64,000 nucleotides of DNA, taken from Odobenus rosmarus divergens. Taxonomy: Eukaryota > Chordata > Mammalia > Carnivora > Odobenidae. The stretch lies in assembly GCF_000321225.1 (NCBI RefSeq), contig NW_004450276.1, positions 366,476 through 430,475 on the forward strand. Direction: 5' to 3'. Shown here piece after piece: positions 46,401 to 58,514 of the stretch (position 1 is its first letter; every line of letters starts with the position of its first letter). A program made the translations under genes and the position numbers. The notes beneath the pieces are model-generated. The model had not been told where the DNA came from. It worked only from the letters and a program-made list of their open reading frames with translations, and did not search any database.

Positions 46401-49400
46401 ATATCTCTTAGTGAGGTTCAGGCTGTCAGCATTTCTTAGGTCCCCATTATTTGTATTTAACAGATAATAAAGTTGGCATGTAACCTGTGTTCATTATTTG
46501 AAACTCAGATCCATTTCTTGTAGTGAATGCAATGAATGGTGGATAAAACCCAAGACCATTCTATAAAAACTTATTTATGATACTACAATATGAGTAGCAT
46601 TTAACCACAATTTAGTATAATGTTTCCATTATAAAATATGTTCTGAGTTTGGATTCCACAAACATTTTTATCCCTTTTCTCAGTTCAGGGGTAAGAGCAC
46701 AACATTTTCCTAATTTCCACTTATTTGTAAGTTTGTCCATTTACTGAATAGTTTCTGAGCATGTACACTATGAAGACCTCTGTTCTGTGGCTGTCTCATT
46801 TCTGTCCCCATCATCTTTTGCTTCTCTTATTGTTCCTTCAGTAAAGCCCTGCTCATAGTTAATAGAGGTAGTGCTGAGGTAAGGGTATTTTCATTTTATA
46901 GAGTGGGGCAGAGCTCTGGTTTTCCCAGGAAGGGCATCTGACACTGCAGTGATTGATAAACACTGATGAGTTTAGGAGGCAGAGAAAAATGTATCCTACT
47001 TTGGAGAATCAAAGTGTATTGTTATAGCAAAAAGGGAGAGGAGGCCCCTAAAACCCAGCTGAGATGCTGTTGGGTTTATGAGAGAATTACATAAATGGTA
47101 AATTAGGAACTTCCTACTAGGTAAATTGTTCTATTAGATATTTACATCAAGAAAGACATTTTAGAATAATGTAGGAACTCAATCTGACTTTTGCTTTAGT
47201 GATAGTTAAAAATGGACCAAACTTAGAAATGGGACACCAAATTCAGGTTAATGACAAAATACTGAAAAGGTTAATCTTTCAGAAATACAAATTACTGCAT
47301 TATCCTAGTTCTAGTAGTTTTAAAAACATTTCAAGAAAGAAGTGTTCTTCTAGATCGATTAAGTATTTCTTCTATGATACAATTTTCTCTTCTGCAAAGG
47401 TAACCCCAAGTATTAGAAGAGGTGTGTGTAATTCATAGATTGTTATTGTTTTAAAAATATCTCCCCTTTAAAAGGTTCTCCTTAACTTAGAAAATCCATT
47501 ATAAAGTTTTCTCATATTTTAAGATTCCCTTCCTCACTATATTACTTTGTTTTTAATATGGAGTGAAGAAGAATGATAAGAGAAGGAGTTAGTGATATGG
47601 TTCTCATTCTTAGGAATAATCAATAACAGCAATAGAAAATGTTCCTAATTCATACAGATTTTTAGAAGTGCATTCAAAGTAGATAGCAGCAGACCTAATA
47701 ATTTACTTTTATCTTTTAGTTAAGATCTGGATTTCCAAAGTTTTAGAATCCTTTAAGCAATGATCCTTTATTAATGTGGTTAAAGCAGTATTATCTTCTA
47801 TGCTTTTTAGTAGTCATCATGCATATTACTTTTGAATGTAAGCTGTAATAACTAATCAAAGGTAATTTGTCATTAATATAGCTACATTTTTATTATAAGA
47901 AGTATTTAGAAAAAGGATAAAATTTATTTTCTTTTCTAATCCCCAAGGGAGAAATATATCTGATCTTTTAGCAATATTTCCAGTGATCTAATATTCTTTG
48001 GAGATTTAAGACTGTCTGCTTGGCCACATACTGAGAGGCTGGGCCACGCTTATTTTTGAAATTCTTACATTTCTGAACATTAAAGGGAAAAAAATCTTTT
48101 AACCTATGTCCTCAAGTCTCTCATACACAATACATAAAATGATAGATGACACTTATCATATCAATTCATTTGATCCCCTAAAAATGGCTAATTCCTTTAG
48201 TTTACCAGTTAATATAAGGGACTTTCAGGAGGTGTTAAATCATATCCATTCAGTCACAGAGTTGGTCCTGAGTTGGAAAATTTCAGTTCACACCCTTTTT
48301 TACTTAAAGTAACTATGAAGAATTTTATCTAGACTCTTTCTGGTCAGTTAATGCATTTTTTCTTTCAAATCTAGTGTTCTATGAAATAACAGCTATAGTA
48401 TCTCTGTTTTGCTTTCTCCATAAAAAATACACATACATGAATTTTAAACAAACATATTTTATAAATTGTATGGGGAAATAAACCAATTGTTCCTTTCCTG
48501 TTTCTAGTATGTATGTGGCCAAGGCCAGGAGGGCCCTTCAATGCATTATTAATTAATTAAGGTCACTTGAGTTTTAACCATGGTTAGTGGAGCCCAAATT
48601 ACTGAAATCTTGAATTCCCAGGGCACGTATGTTCTCTCTGATATGTATGACAGTGACCTAACCCTGACACTTACCTCTTTCCTTTACTTCTGCAAAATAT
48701 CTGTTCACATAAAGCACTTTTGTCTGTAACAGACATTACTGAGGGTCACTCTGTGTGTTGCTCAACCAATGACTACAGTTTTCCTTTGGTTGGCCCAGCC
48801 AGCTCCCAGCTGTTGGTTTATCTCATCTCTCTGCTCTGTTTTTTTTTTTTTTTTTCTATTCTCTCCACTCCCCTGCCCCCTGAAAGAATTTTTGAACCAT
48901 ATGAAATGGAGGGTTCATTTACCAAGATATTTCAGAAGAGGTTCTGAAGAGTCAGGAACAACAATATTTAAGTTTAATGGGAATAAAGATTAGGGAATTG
49001 AATGCAGACACTATCATACTATAAAAGTTTGTGTAACAAACTTATGTTAGATAGAGGGAATATTTGCCCATATAATAATCTTAGGGTGGTAGAGTAAATT
49101 GTACCTAGAATCAGGAAATCTTATTAAAATATTTTGGTATATTTGGGGAATAGTTTTGAGTCTGAGCTTCTCTGACATTCTAAATGGATATTATCTCTTC
49201 TTTTTTCAAAGTTTCACAATTATTTCTACAAGTAGAAACCGGGAAATTAAAATTAGATGAGAAATTTCAGTGGTAATTACATTATTGGATAAGATCTAGA
49301 TCTTTTCATTCTTTTGGTTCTTCTTGGACTGTTCATGGTACCTATTATTGCCAGCAATAGCTATTCGTTCTTTAAGCATTCCTTGCCAGAACACATTTTT

Positions 49401-50520
49401 GAAGAACAGTATTCCTAAAGACACTTGTTAGGGGGGTCTCAGAGTTCAGAACAGAGGCAGAGTCACCTGGCAACGTTGCTTATTTCCAGGCTAGATTGCA
49501 GGACAATTGTGTGTTTCTCCATCCTGATGGTCAACTCTATCTATTTCTGAGAGAATCATTGTAGAATCAAAGACCAAATGTTCAACGGAACTAGGCCCAG
49601 GATCAGATGCTGCCGAGACTGTATGTTAGAGAGTCTTTCCTCAATCTCAGTCAAGACCTCCAGATAAGGTTTTAGGAGATTGTATGAAAAATAAATCTAT
49701 TAAACCCATTTGACCATATTACTGGGGATAAAAGTATCCAATTTACGAAAAAGAAGGTGAAGTCAGTTAATTCAAGCAAGAAGAAAGTGTGTGTTAATTA
49801 AGCCTTGAATTTCACATCAGAACACTAACCCCCAAACTTAGTTTTGATAACAAATACTGTTGAATCTCCAGGCCAGGTCAGCACAGAGGACGGTATTGTT
49901 AGGGATTCGTTAAGCTGCTTCTAACTGAAATGAGATTTCAGTGAAGTGTCCGTCGAGAACTGTACTTATATTATGGATCTAGAGGTGTGAGGTAGCCATG
50001 CAGAGCTAGCATAGGGGTTCACCAGTGTCGTTCAGGGCCCGGGCCCCTTCTAACTTCCAGGGCCAGATGGCTGGAACTCCAGCCTCACTGTTCCAGGCAA
50101 GAAGGAAAAAGAAGCAGAGGATGCAGAGTCCTCACCGCTGTACTTGTTTCAGTGACAAGAACTGAGTCACATGACAACTACTAGTTGGCACTACAAAGTT
50201 GAGTATTTTAATTTTTTAGCCTGTATTATAGAGGACATAAGGAAAAGGAGTTGATGTTAAGTGACGTAGCTTATGACATCTGTCACAAATTTGTATGTGA
50301 CATTTTGGTAAACCATATATATATATATTATATATATTCTTTATAAACATCTTTTAAAATAAGAGACTATATAGTGCCATTATTACAGTATTTATATTAC
50401 TTAAATAATAATTTTACATATCTTGTTTAAATAGATATACCTAAGTGGTTCCTAAATGTAGCGTTAAGTAAAATTTGGAAATTTGAACAATGGGATATAG
50501 TAGGAACACACACTTTGTAA
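46401..50520. other. No gene seen; mostly unique sequence
   Basis: Several frames (47199-47438, 48106-48312, 48720-48993) show no recognisable domain, and the overlap at 48720-48993 spans a poly(T) run (48839-48856). 48500-48720 is base-balanced and holds TTATTAATTAATTAAGG, a homeodomain-like word. 49380-50110 is GC-richer and repeat-free. An AT repeat lies at 50315-50338. Confidence 0.4.
50315..50338 (+). repeat. AT-rich simple repeat
   Basis: (AT)n interrupted once by TTA. Confidence 0.9.
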
Positions 50521-50524
50521 TTCA

Positions 50525-50890
50525 AGTCATGGAAGCCTCATTTCCTAGCTGTGTAATTTGAGGCATTTTTTAAAAAAGATTTTATTTATTTATTTGTCAG
50601 AGAGAGAGAGCACAAGCAGGGGGAACCGAGCGGCAGGCAGAGGGAGAAGCAGGATCCCTGCTGCAAGGAGCCGCATGTGGAACTCGATCCCAGGACCCTG
50701 GGATCATGACCTGAGCCAAAGGCAGACGCTCAACTGACTGAGCCGCCCAGGCGTCCCTGAGACATATTTTTTAACCATTCTGTGCTTCAGTTTTCTCTGA
50801 AATAGGAATAATGACACCAATATGATAAAGTTGTGGTACAGAGAAAATAAGAGAATATATGGAAACCTCTGAAATAAAGTCTGGCAAAGC
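50525..50890 (-). mobile_element. MIR, antisense, split by a SINE
   Basis: Left part: 'TCATTTCCTAGCTGTGTAAT'. Right part: 'CATTCTGTGCTTCAGTTTTC', 'GAAATAGGAATAATGACACC', 'AAAGTCTGGCAAAGC'. The Can-SINE at 50559-50772 lies between them. Confidence 0.85.
50559..50772 (-). mobile_element. Can-SINE nested in a MIR, diverged TSD
   Basis: Flanks TGAGGCATTTTTT (50559-50571) and TGAGACATATTTTTT (50758-50772). The SINE body is antisense, with head CTGAGCCGCCCAGGCGTCCC at right. Confidence 0.93.
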
Positions 50891-51331
50891 TTACTTATCC
50901 ACTTACTTTCCTTTTGAGATACTGTTTATTTAAATGTCATTATCTTATTTTAAATGTATTTAATATCTAAATTGGGAGGATACTAAAACTAAGTTTACAA
51001 AAATGACACTGATGGTTTTCACAAAACTACCACTTTTTTAAAAAATCTACAGAAAACAGCATATATGTGAGCATTTTTGATGAAGGGTTTCCTTCTCTAT
51101 CTCTTTGAAGATAAATTCAATTCTCTTATTGTTTAGCCTTATAGTTCAAAGTATATGGCCAACTGAATTTAGTACATATTACTTAGTCTTAATCTAATTA
51201 AATAAAAGATACCTGAAAATTTGTCAGAGAAATAGAGAACTTTTTTGAGGTCATTTACACAAATAATTTATTTTTACAAAATATGGAATGCCTAAAGAAA
51301 ACCCCAGCAGTGACACACAGGGTATGAGGTT
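50891..51331. other. No gene seen
   Basis: AT-rich unassigned sequence. Confidence 0.45.
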
Positions 51332-51465
51332 AAAAAAAAAAAAAAAAAAAAAAGTTTCTCTTTTTCTCAGAAGCTGTGATTCACTAGCTCTGGCTGTTTA
51401 AAAAAAAAAAAAAAAAAGTTTCTCTTTTTCTCAGAAGCTGTGATTTACTAGCTCTGGCTGTTTAT
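51332..51465 (+). repeat. Tandem duplication, 64-bp period, poly(A)-headed units
   Basis: Two copies of a 46-bp unique block (51354-51399 and 51418-51463) differ at one base (GATTCACTA versus GATTTACTA). Each is preceded by a poly(A) run (51332-51353 and 51400-51417). Confidence 0.95.
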
Positions 51466-52108
51466 GGAACACCAAATATGTGTTCTTTGTCCTCTGTATA
51501 ATTTATTTAAACTGAAGCTCAGTAACTTTAAATGTAGTTATCATCACGCTTCAAACAATGGTCAGCGATCTGTGAAGATGGACTGCACTGTCTCATTAAA
51601 CCAAAAAATCTCAACAGTCTGAAATAAGCACAGTCTAACTGCCTAACAATTAGATATGGTATCTTACAAAAATATGTGCAGCACAACTGTGACCTTTGTG
51701 CTAATTAATCCTCCCTGGCAGCTGACTCTTTTTCCACACACACCTCCTTAGTCTTGAATGTCAAATAACTTATTATTTACAAAGGCAGCACTGTCCAATA
51801 CCCACTAGTATGCTGTTTTCTTCCCAAAAGATCTGGCTCTCTTCCATGGCAAGTTTTGTGTTCTCACAGCTTTGAATCTTTAAGGAAGATATCAAAGTCA
51901 GGTAGAAGACAAGATATGGGAATCCCAGAGGAGCCACTGAGTCAGAGAATGGAAAAGACAGAACATATGAGGGATGGTGTTCTAGGTGTGGCCACACAGG
52001 TGTGTGAACCAAAATGGAGATATGTGAAATGAGGGCATGGAGGTATGGGCTGGGAAGGAGATAGGATTTGAAAGCTTAGCTAGCAATGAATGGTTCATAA
52101 CAGTTTTA
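51466..52108. other. No gene seen
   Basis: Unassigned; the antisense frame at 51773-52012 shows no recognisable domain. Confidence 0.45.
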
Positions 52109-52332
52109 AGATTCTTCTTTATTTATTTTTACTTTTTTTTAAAGATTTTATTTATTTATTAGAGAGAGAGAGCACGCACAAGCAGGGGTAAGGGCAGAGG
52201 GAGAGGGAGAGCCAGATTCCCCGCTGAGCAGGGAGCCCAACACTTGGACCCATCCCGGGACTCCAGGATCATGATCTGAACCGAAGGCAGACGCTTAACC
52301 AACTGAGCCACTCAGGCGTCCCAGATTCTTCT
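52109..52332 (-). mobile_element. Can-SINE with 10-bp TSD
   Basis: AGATTCTTCT at 52109-52118 and 52323-52332 flanks an antisense SINE (body 'GCACAAGCAGGGGTAAGGGC', head ACTGAGCCACTCAGGCGTCC). Confidence 0.93.
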
Positions 52333-52369
52333 CTTTGATTTATATAGTTGGTAAGTATCGAACATGTGA

Positions 52370-52650
52370 CTTTATACCAGGCACACTGCTAGCTGCTGAG
52401 AACATTGAATTAAGCAAGACAGACATGGTTGCTCTTCTAACAGAGATAACTGCTAAAGCATCTGAGAGTAGGAGGGAAGAATATCAGTTTAAGTCCAGTA
52501 AGGTAAATAGGGATATCTGATAAATGGTAGTGACTTCCTACAGTGGGGATACCAGAGATGAACATGAATAATACTCAGGGAACTCAGGGAACAGTGCTTA
52601 GCCCATAGAAGGTGCTCAGTGAATAAATCTGTTGAATAAATGAGTTAAGA
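52370..52650 (+). mobile_element. L2-type relic, sense
   Basis: 'ATACCAGGCACACTGCTAGC' opens an old repeat, and 'GTGCTTAGCCCATAGAAGGT' with 'GCTCAGTGAATAAATCTGTTG' is a clear L2 3' end. The middle is uncertain. Confidence 0.65.
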
Positions 52651-53839
52651 TCCAAGTAGGATCCTAATGAGACAACTTGAATGATGAGTGAGAAACTCCT
52701 GTAACTTCTCTGCCTTGGGTAGAAGGGGTCTTAAGGTCTTGGGGAAAATTGGCCTGCACTGAGAGCTTGTCTCCCCCAGGAAGTTAACAGCAGCTGTACC
52801 ATTAATAAGTAAATGTGATGGCTGTTTTCCAGAAAAAAAGCAAGGACATAATTCTCTCGTGCAGTACAGTTTTTTTTTTGTCCTTTCTTTTTGAGCCATT
52901 GGCCCAATCAAAGTTAGTCTTGAGAGGCTACAAACAATAAGATAAAGGTAAATAAATATCAGGTTTATTGAAAAGGCTTTGTGCAGTGGTATTCTGCATG
53001 ATTGCTGAAAAGTGTCAATCTAGGAGACTTGGGAGTCTTGCAATTACAAATTAGTCTAATCTGAACATAGAATTAAAAAAAAAAAAAAAAGGAAAAAGAA
53101 AAGAGCCCTTCTAGTTCCATGGTCTCTGGACTTTGGAGTAACATACTGAGGAGTATCATTTGAGGCTCTGATATCAAACCAGTAGTTTCATAAATGGCTG
53201 AGATTGTAGGTTAAATAAAGGAGTTGAATTTCTGATGAGTTTCGCACCAGGGAACTATCCCTATCACCCTTAGCAGTTTCAAAAATAGCAACACACACAT
53301 GTTCTTCCTATCTAAGAGGTGCCAAAGTGCAGACAGGTTGACCTAAAGTGCTCACCAGCAACAGCTGGAAATGGAAGAAATCATGTGCACATCTAACCTA
53401 GATTTAAAACCATTAATTTTTCCTTCAGTTTCAAAGTTGTTCTGCTTTCATAGTGCACCATTCATCCGGTACAAGAAAGAAAATACCTTGAAATGATTCC
53501 CTTGGTTTTCTACTTATTATTTAATATATATTAGAACATCTACCACATACTAATGCCATGAGTGATTGAAGGAGGCACTAGAGTTTACTGGAAATAGGCA
53601 GGATAATACATACAAAGCTCTTAGTACAGCAACTTGCACAAACTGAGCGTTAAATCAATGTTTGTGGTTATCATTAAAGACAGCAGAGTTTTGCATTAGG
53701 TGACCTGGTTTTGAGTTTTTACTGTTTCTCACTATTTGGGTAACCTTAGATACATAGGTAGATCCTTTGCGTAATTGCCTTGGTTTCCTCATGTAAAACA
53801 TACAACAAAAAAGTTTGAACATAAAAACCATAAATCAAG
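52651..53839. other. No gene seen; faint antisense MIR end near 53610-53670
   Basis: Unassigned, with a poly(A) run at about 53074-53090. 'AAGCTCTTAGTACAGCAACT' with 'CGTTAAATCAATG' fits the end of an antisense MIR. Confidence 0.4.
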
Positions 53840-54910
53840 AAAATGTAAACCAAAATAAACCTGTGTGGCTATTTATGATTATGATTATTAATTATTATTA
53901 TTTTTATTTTTAGCTAAATTAGCTAATAAAGACACAAAAGAATTAGAAAACTCAATGAAAAAAATGAACTCACTCAAACTATGACAAGTGTAAATATATA
54001 TCTAATAAAATACTCTTAGCATAAATGATAAAACTGTAGGAAGAAATTGATAAACGCATAGTTGGAGGTTTCAACAAAACTCTTTCATTTGTCAGGAGAT
54101 CGAATGGCCCCCAAATTAGTTTAGAATCTGAAGACTTAAATTTCATAACTGTTGAGCTGGAATTAATATTTGATTTGATAATAATGTAATGCTTACAACA
54201 AAAAGACTTATGGTATATTTTGTGAATGAGAGGGGAACTGTAAGTGATTACACTGGGACAATAAGCATAAACTGGGATTCACCTAGGCCAGCTGGTCATA
54301 TGGAAACTCTACTTATATAAAAGCTGCTCTCCAACAATCACAGAACAAACAATTTTATCAAGCTCACACAGAGACCATTAACAAAACTGACCATTTGCTT
54401 GGCGACAAATTAAATATCAACATATTTCTAATAACATTATTGTAACACTAGACCATGTTTTCTGAACATAGTGCAATTGGTTTAGAAATCAATAACAATA
54501 TAAATTTGCTGTTTCCTCCTTGTTTGGGCATTAAAGTTCATGCCCATCTCTAAACTGCTTATAGGTAAAAGAAGAAATTATGATGAAATTTAAAAATAAT
54601 TATAACTATAAATAATAAGGAAGATAGAACATATCAAAATATGTGGACAGAGCAATATTGATATTTTAAAGAAAAAATTATAAATTTAAGTAGCAAAATT
54701 GAAATGAAGGGCTAAAAATTAATGAGCTAAGCATCTAAATAAGAAACTAAAAATAAAACAGCCAAATAGAACCAGAGAAAGAAGAAGGTAGGGGACAATA
54801 GGGGTAAGAACTGAAATAGATGAAAAGGGGGCAGAAATACAGAAATAGAAGAGATTAGAACATAATAAGGAAATACTATGATCAACTTCACGACAAAAAG
54901 TTTGAAATCT
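53840..54910 (+). mobile_element. Ancient L1 ORF2 fragment, sense
   Basis: Keeps the order of the L1 ORF2 endonuclease-to-RT linker: 'ACTAGACCATGTTTTCTGAA', 'AGTGCAATTGGTTTAGAAAT', 'ACATATCAAAATATGTGGAC', then A-rich text with 'AACAGCCAAATAGAACCAG', 'TAGGGGTAAGAACTGAAATA' and 'ACTATGATCAACTTC'. All frames are broken. Confidence 0.78.
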
Positions 54911-54919
54911 TAATGACAA

Positions 54920-54940
54920 TTATATATATACATATATATA
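54920..54940 (+). repeat. AT-rich simple repeat
   Basis: (TA)n with a CA interruption. Confidence 0.85.
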
Positions 54941-54962
54941 AATTTAGATCTACGTATCTATA

Positions 54963-55182
54963 TATGATAATATTTATTTATTTTTGGTTTTCTTAAATTT
55001 CTCTTTTTTCTTTTTTTATTATGTTATATTAATCACCATACATTACATCATTAGTTTCTGACGTGGTGATCCACGATTCACTGTTTACATATAACACCCA
55101 GTGCTCCGTTCAGTACGTGCCCTCCCTAATACCCATCACCGGGCTAACCCATCCCCCCACCCCCCTCCCCTCTATGATAATA
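54963..55182 (-). mobile_element. Short young L1 3' end, antisense, 10-bp TSD
   Basis: TATGATAATA at 54963-54972 and 55173-55182. Between them is the antisense 3' UTR of the young L1 family (TTAATCACCATACATTACAT, ATAACACCCAGTGCTCCG, C-rich tract near 55154-55170), with a T-rich tail at the left. Confidence 0.9.
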
Positions 55183-56672
55183 CTTTTTAAATAACAAATC
55201 GCCACACAAATGTTAGCTTGAAAAATAAACACTAGATGATAATGGGAAAACAGAGTTGGATCACAGAATCTCCTCTATCTAACATGTGCTTGACACAATG
55301 AACCGAAATTGGTAAGATTAGCATACTTTTGGGATTATGTTTAATTCCATGTGATAAGAAACCCCAAATAGTAGTAGGTTTAACAATGTACTGTTTATCT
55401 TTTCCCACATAATAGAATTCTGATGGGTTCAGATAACTGACAGTGACCCAGGGTTATTCCCACTTTTGGCTCCTTCATCTCTAGAGTGTGACTCTTGTTC
55501 TTAGGTTCTAAGTTGATGGCTAGAGTTTCATTAGTCACCTCCTGGTATTAATCCAACAACGGGATGAAAAGGAGAGAAAATAGCAAAAGGAGAATGCCTG
55601 CTGTCTTTTAAGGAAGTTTAGTAGTAAGTTCCAGAAAATAACTTTGCCTACATTTTATTGATCAAAACTTAGTCACATGCCTACACTTAGATATAGCAGA
55701 TGGTGGCAACTGTGATTTCTATCCTGAACAGCCTTGTACACAATAATAGAACAAATGTTCTACTACTAGGGAAGAAAGGAAGAAGATATAGTGATGGTAG
55801 ACGGTCACCATACTCTCACACAACCAACAATGAATTCATTAGCAGCATCCAAATATACAAAGCAATAGATTTTGAAAAGTAACTGATTCTGGTATTCAGT
55901 TTAATTCTCATTTCTCTATTCATCTCCCAAATACCTTAAGCAGGAAAGAGGGTGAATTGAAAACATTCTAAAATTTCTTAGGATAGCAGATTGAGAGGGT
56001 AATTAGGCAGCCTAGAGAAAATCTGAGAAAAGCTTCTTAAGAACAGAAACTTCTCTTTGTGACCAGCAGCATCTCAGGCCCTCAGCAGAAGCAGGAAACA
56101 CCACCAGGGGTCACTGTGTTCCAGTGAGTCCGAAAATTCAAGTGGACCCTTCCTCAAGAATAATATGCCCCTGAACTCAGGGGAGTGAATTCTGTTATAG
56201 ACATTTAATAAAATCCCAAAAGAGAGAAGAGAGACCTGGCTGTTTAAAAATGACTACACTCAAACTCTAAACTGCCCACTTCTTCAAAAATACCCAAAAT
56301 ACATATAATAGCAAAACTTCAGTTCTCAAACTGTAGCTCAAGAGAGGGTGCCAACCAGCTATGACCAGTATCAAGGAAATTTTACCTTCATTATGTAGGA
56401 GAAAATAGAAATTCTGGACAAAGTTGCCAATATTAAGCGTGAGAAAGAAGAAAATATGTAGCCTAGTAACTAAATAAACTCTCTAGAGAAAAATAAAAGG
56501 AAAAGACAACAGAGATTCTAGAGGGTAAACAGACATTACACAAGTAAAGGAAAATTAAAAAATGTTTTTGGCTGTAGAAACTATAAAACTTATTTTGATA
56601 TGATAATTGCATGTAATAATATCTGATATAATATAATATATCAGAATGTCCCAATCATAGAACTAACATGAA
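55183..56672. other. No gene seen; possible old repeats
   Basis: 55355-55690 resembles an old mammalian interspersed repeat of uncertain name. 56000-56650 is A-rich and could be a HAL1/L1 relic. Frames at 55700-55882 and 56463-56654 show no recognisable domain. Confidence 0.35.
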
Positions 56673-56732
56673 TTTATATATATATGTATATATATATATA
56701 CACACATATATACATATATGATATACTATATG
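56673..56732 (+). repeat. TA/CA/TG-rich simple repeat
   Basis: Alternating (TA)n, CACACA and TACATATA words. Confidence 0.92.
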
Positions 56733-58288
56733 TTGCTCAAAATTGAATTCTCAATTCAGAGGAAAGGTATGGTGTAATGAGAGCAAATAAAGAGGAAAGA
56801 GGTGAAGAGATGAAAGCAGTTAAAGATGAAACAGAAGAACCAAATACTTGTTATCAGAGTCCCTGAAGTAAAGAACCCCCAAAATTAAGAAAAACTCTGA
56901 ACTAAAATATAATTTAATAATTTCTTTGATCTAAAGGGAGAAGTGAGCTTGGAAATCAATTAATCATTAACGAAGTGATTTCAGTCGAGTGGTTGGAATG
57001 AAAGTGTGATTGGAATAGGCTTAAGAAAAAATGTGGGAAGGACATTTGGAGACTAAATACACTAAAAATAATAATATATTTGGGTGGTATATGCATTTCT
57101 TCATTTTTTTTCTAAGCAAAGTGTCAATCAATACTGTGTAAAATTGAAAAATAGTGTGAAAACACGTAGATTCCATTTATTAGTGTTTTTATTAAACTTT
57201 TTAGATCTTGTAGGAAATACTATAAAGAAATAATTATTATTCATCCTATTTTAACTATTATCTGAAGCTTAGCAGTTTTCTCAGCTTTGCTTAAGATTTT
57301 TCTTCCATGAAACTCAAGTGAAATGAATAGCCTATAACGTGGTATCCCTTACAAATTTTTATACTTTATTTGATTTCTTTATATACATAAAGAGATAAAT
57401 GGAATGATATTCCCTTAATGTTAACTTTTCTTTGTGAGTTACTCTGCTGCTCCAACTTTAATAAAGAATATATATTACTTTTGTAAGTATAATAGATTAT
57501 TCTTTAGCAAAACTCTTGAAAAAAGGCAACATGGAAAACATTACACCATGAAGGCATATATATATATATATATATATATCCTGCTATAAGGACCTCTAGG
57601 CAAAGTTCAATTTGCTGTCCTTCCAACTTCTCTTCTACATCCATTTCTGTTTGTTAACCATTGTGCCAAATACAAAACACAGGCAAAGCTATACTCCATT
57701 CAGCACTACTACATTTTAACTTTTTATCTAATACTTGCTGGCCAGTAGTAGATGATGCCTAGCCCCTGAAATTGCCAGAACTGTTCTGAAAAGGGGACTG
57801 ATTTAAATAAGTCACATTATTTTGAATTCTTTATATATTTAGTGGTAACTAAATCTTCCAGGTATATTTATAGTTAAAAAAAAGTTTGTTAATACTAACT
57901 AAATATGTGAAAGTGAAATTTCAGCAGAGATACTTTGAAACAGGATACCCTGGGCAGGGTCAGGGGGACATCATTTGAATTATATTATTGTTGTATAAAA
58001 TCAGCCTAGCTTGGTGTGTTCCTCAATTTGTTATGTCTACAAAAGTGCTACTAAACCCTTGTCACATTTTTAGGCTGAAGAACCTGGGTATCTAGAGCGA
58101 ATATAAATGTCACCATATTTATAATTTTCTTTACTGAGTATGAATATAGATTCAATTGTAGGAATCATTAAGTATATAAGCAATTCAATAGTATTATTTT
58201 GATATAAGAAAGAACTGCTGTCAAGCTGAATATAATGAAGAAGTATGCTCCAACCTTTGAAAATTCAAACCAGTGAATTTTCGAGGAA
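56733..58288. other. No gene seen; TA microsatellite inside
   Basis: Unassigned. The only clear feature is a (TA)n run at 57555-57579. Confidence 0.45.
57555..57579 (+). repeat. (TA)n microsatellite
   Basis: About twelve TA dinucleotides. Confidence 0.95.
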
Positions 58289-58514
58289 GAAAATTACACC
58301 CAGGGGCGCCTGGGTGGCTCAGTCATTAAACGTTTGCCTTCGGTTCAGGTCATGATCCCAGAGTCCTGGGATTGAGCCCCGCATCAGGCTCCCTGCTCAG
58401 CAGGAAGCCTGCTTCTCCCTCTCCCACTCCCCTTGCTTGTGTTCCCTCTCTAGCTGTGTCTCTCTCTGTCAAATAAATAAATAAAATCTTTAGAAAAGAA
58501 AAGAAATTACACCA
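58289..58514 (+). mobile_element. Can-SINE with imperfect TSD
   Basis: AGAAAATTACACC at left and AAGAAATTACACC at right flank a well-preserved sense SINE (GGGGCGCCTGGGTGGCTCAG; tail AAATAAATAAATAAAATCTT). Confidence 0.95.

Noticed and set aside
48720..48993. Two overlapping plus frames
   Set aside because: They cross a poly(T) run read as phenylalanines and show no domain or codon signature.
57555..57579. AT-rich repeat as a possible replication origin or matrix attachment site
   Set aside because: A plain (TA)n microsatellite; nothing beyond composition supports a function.
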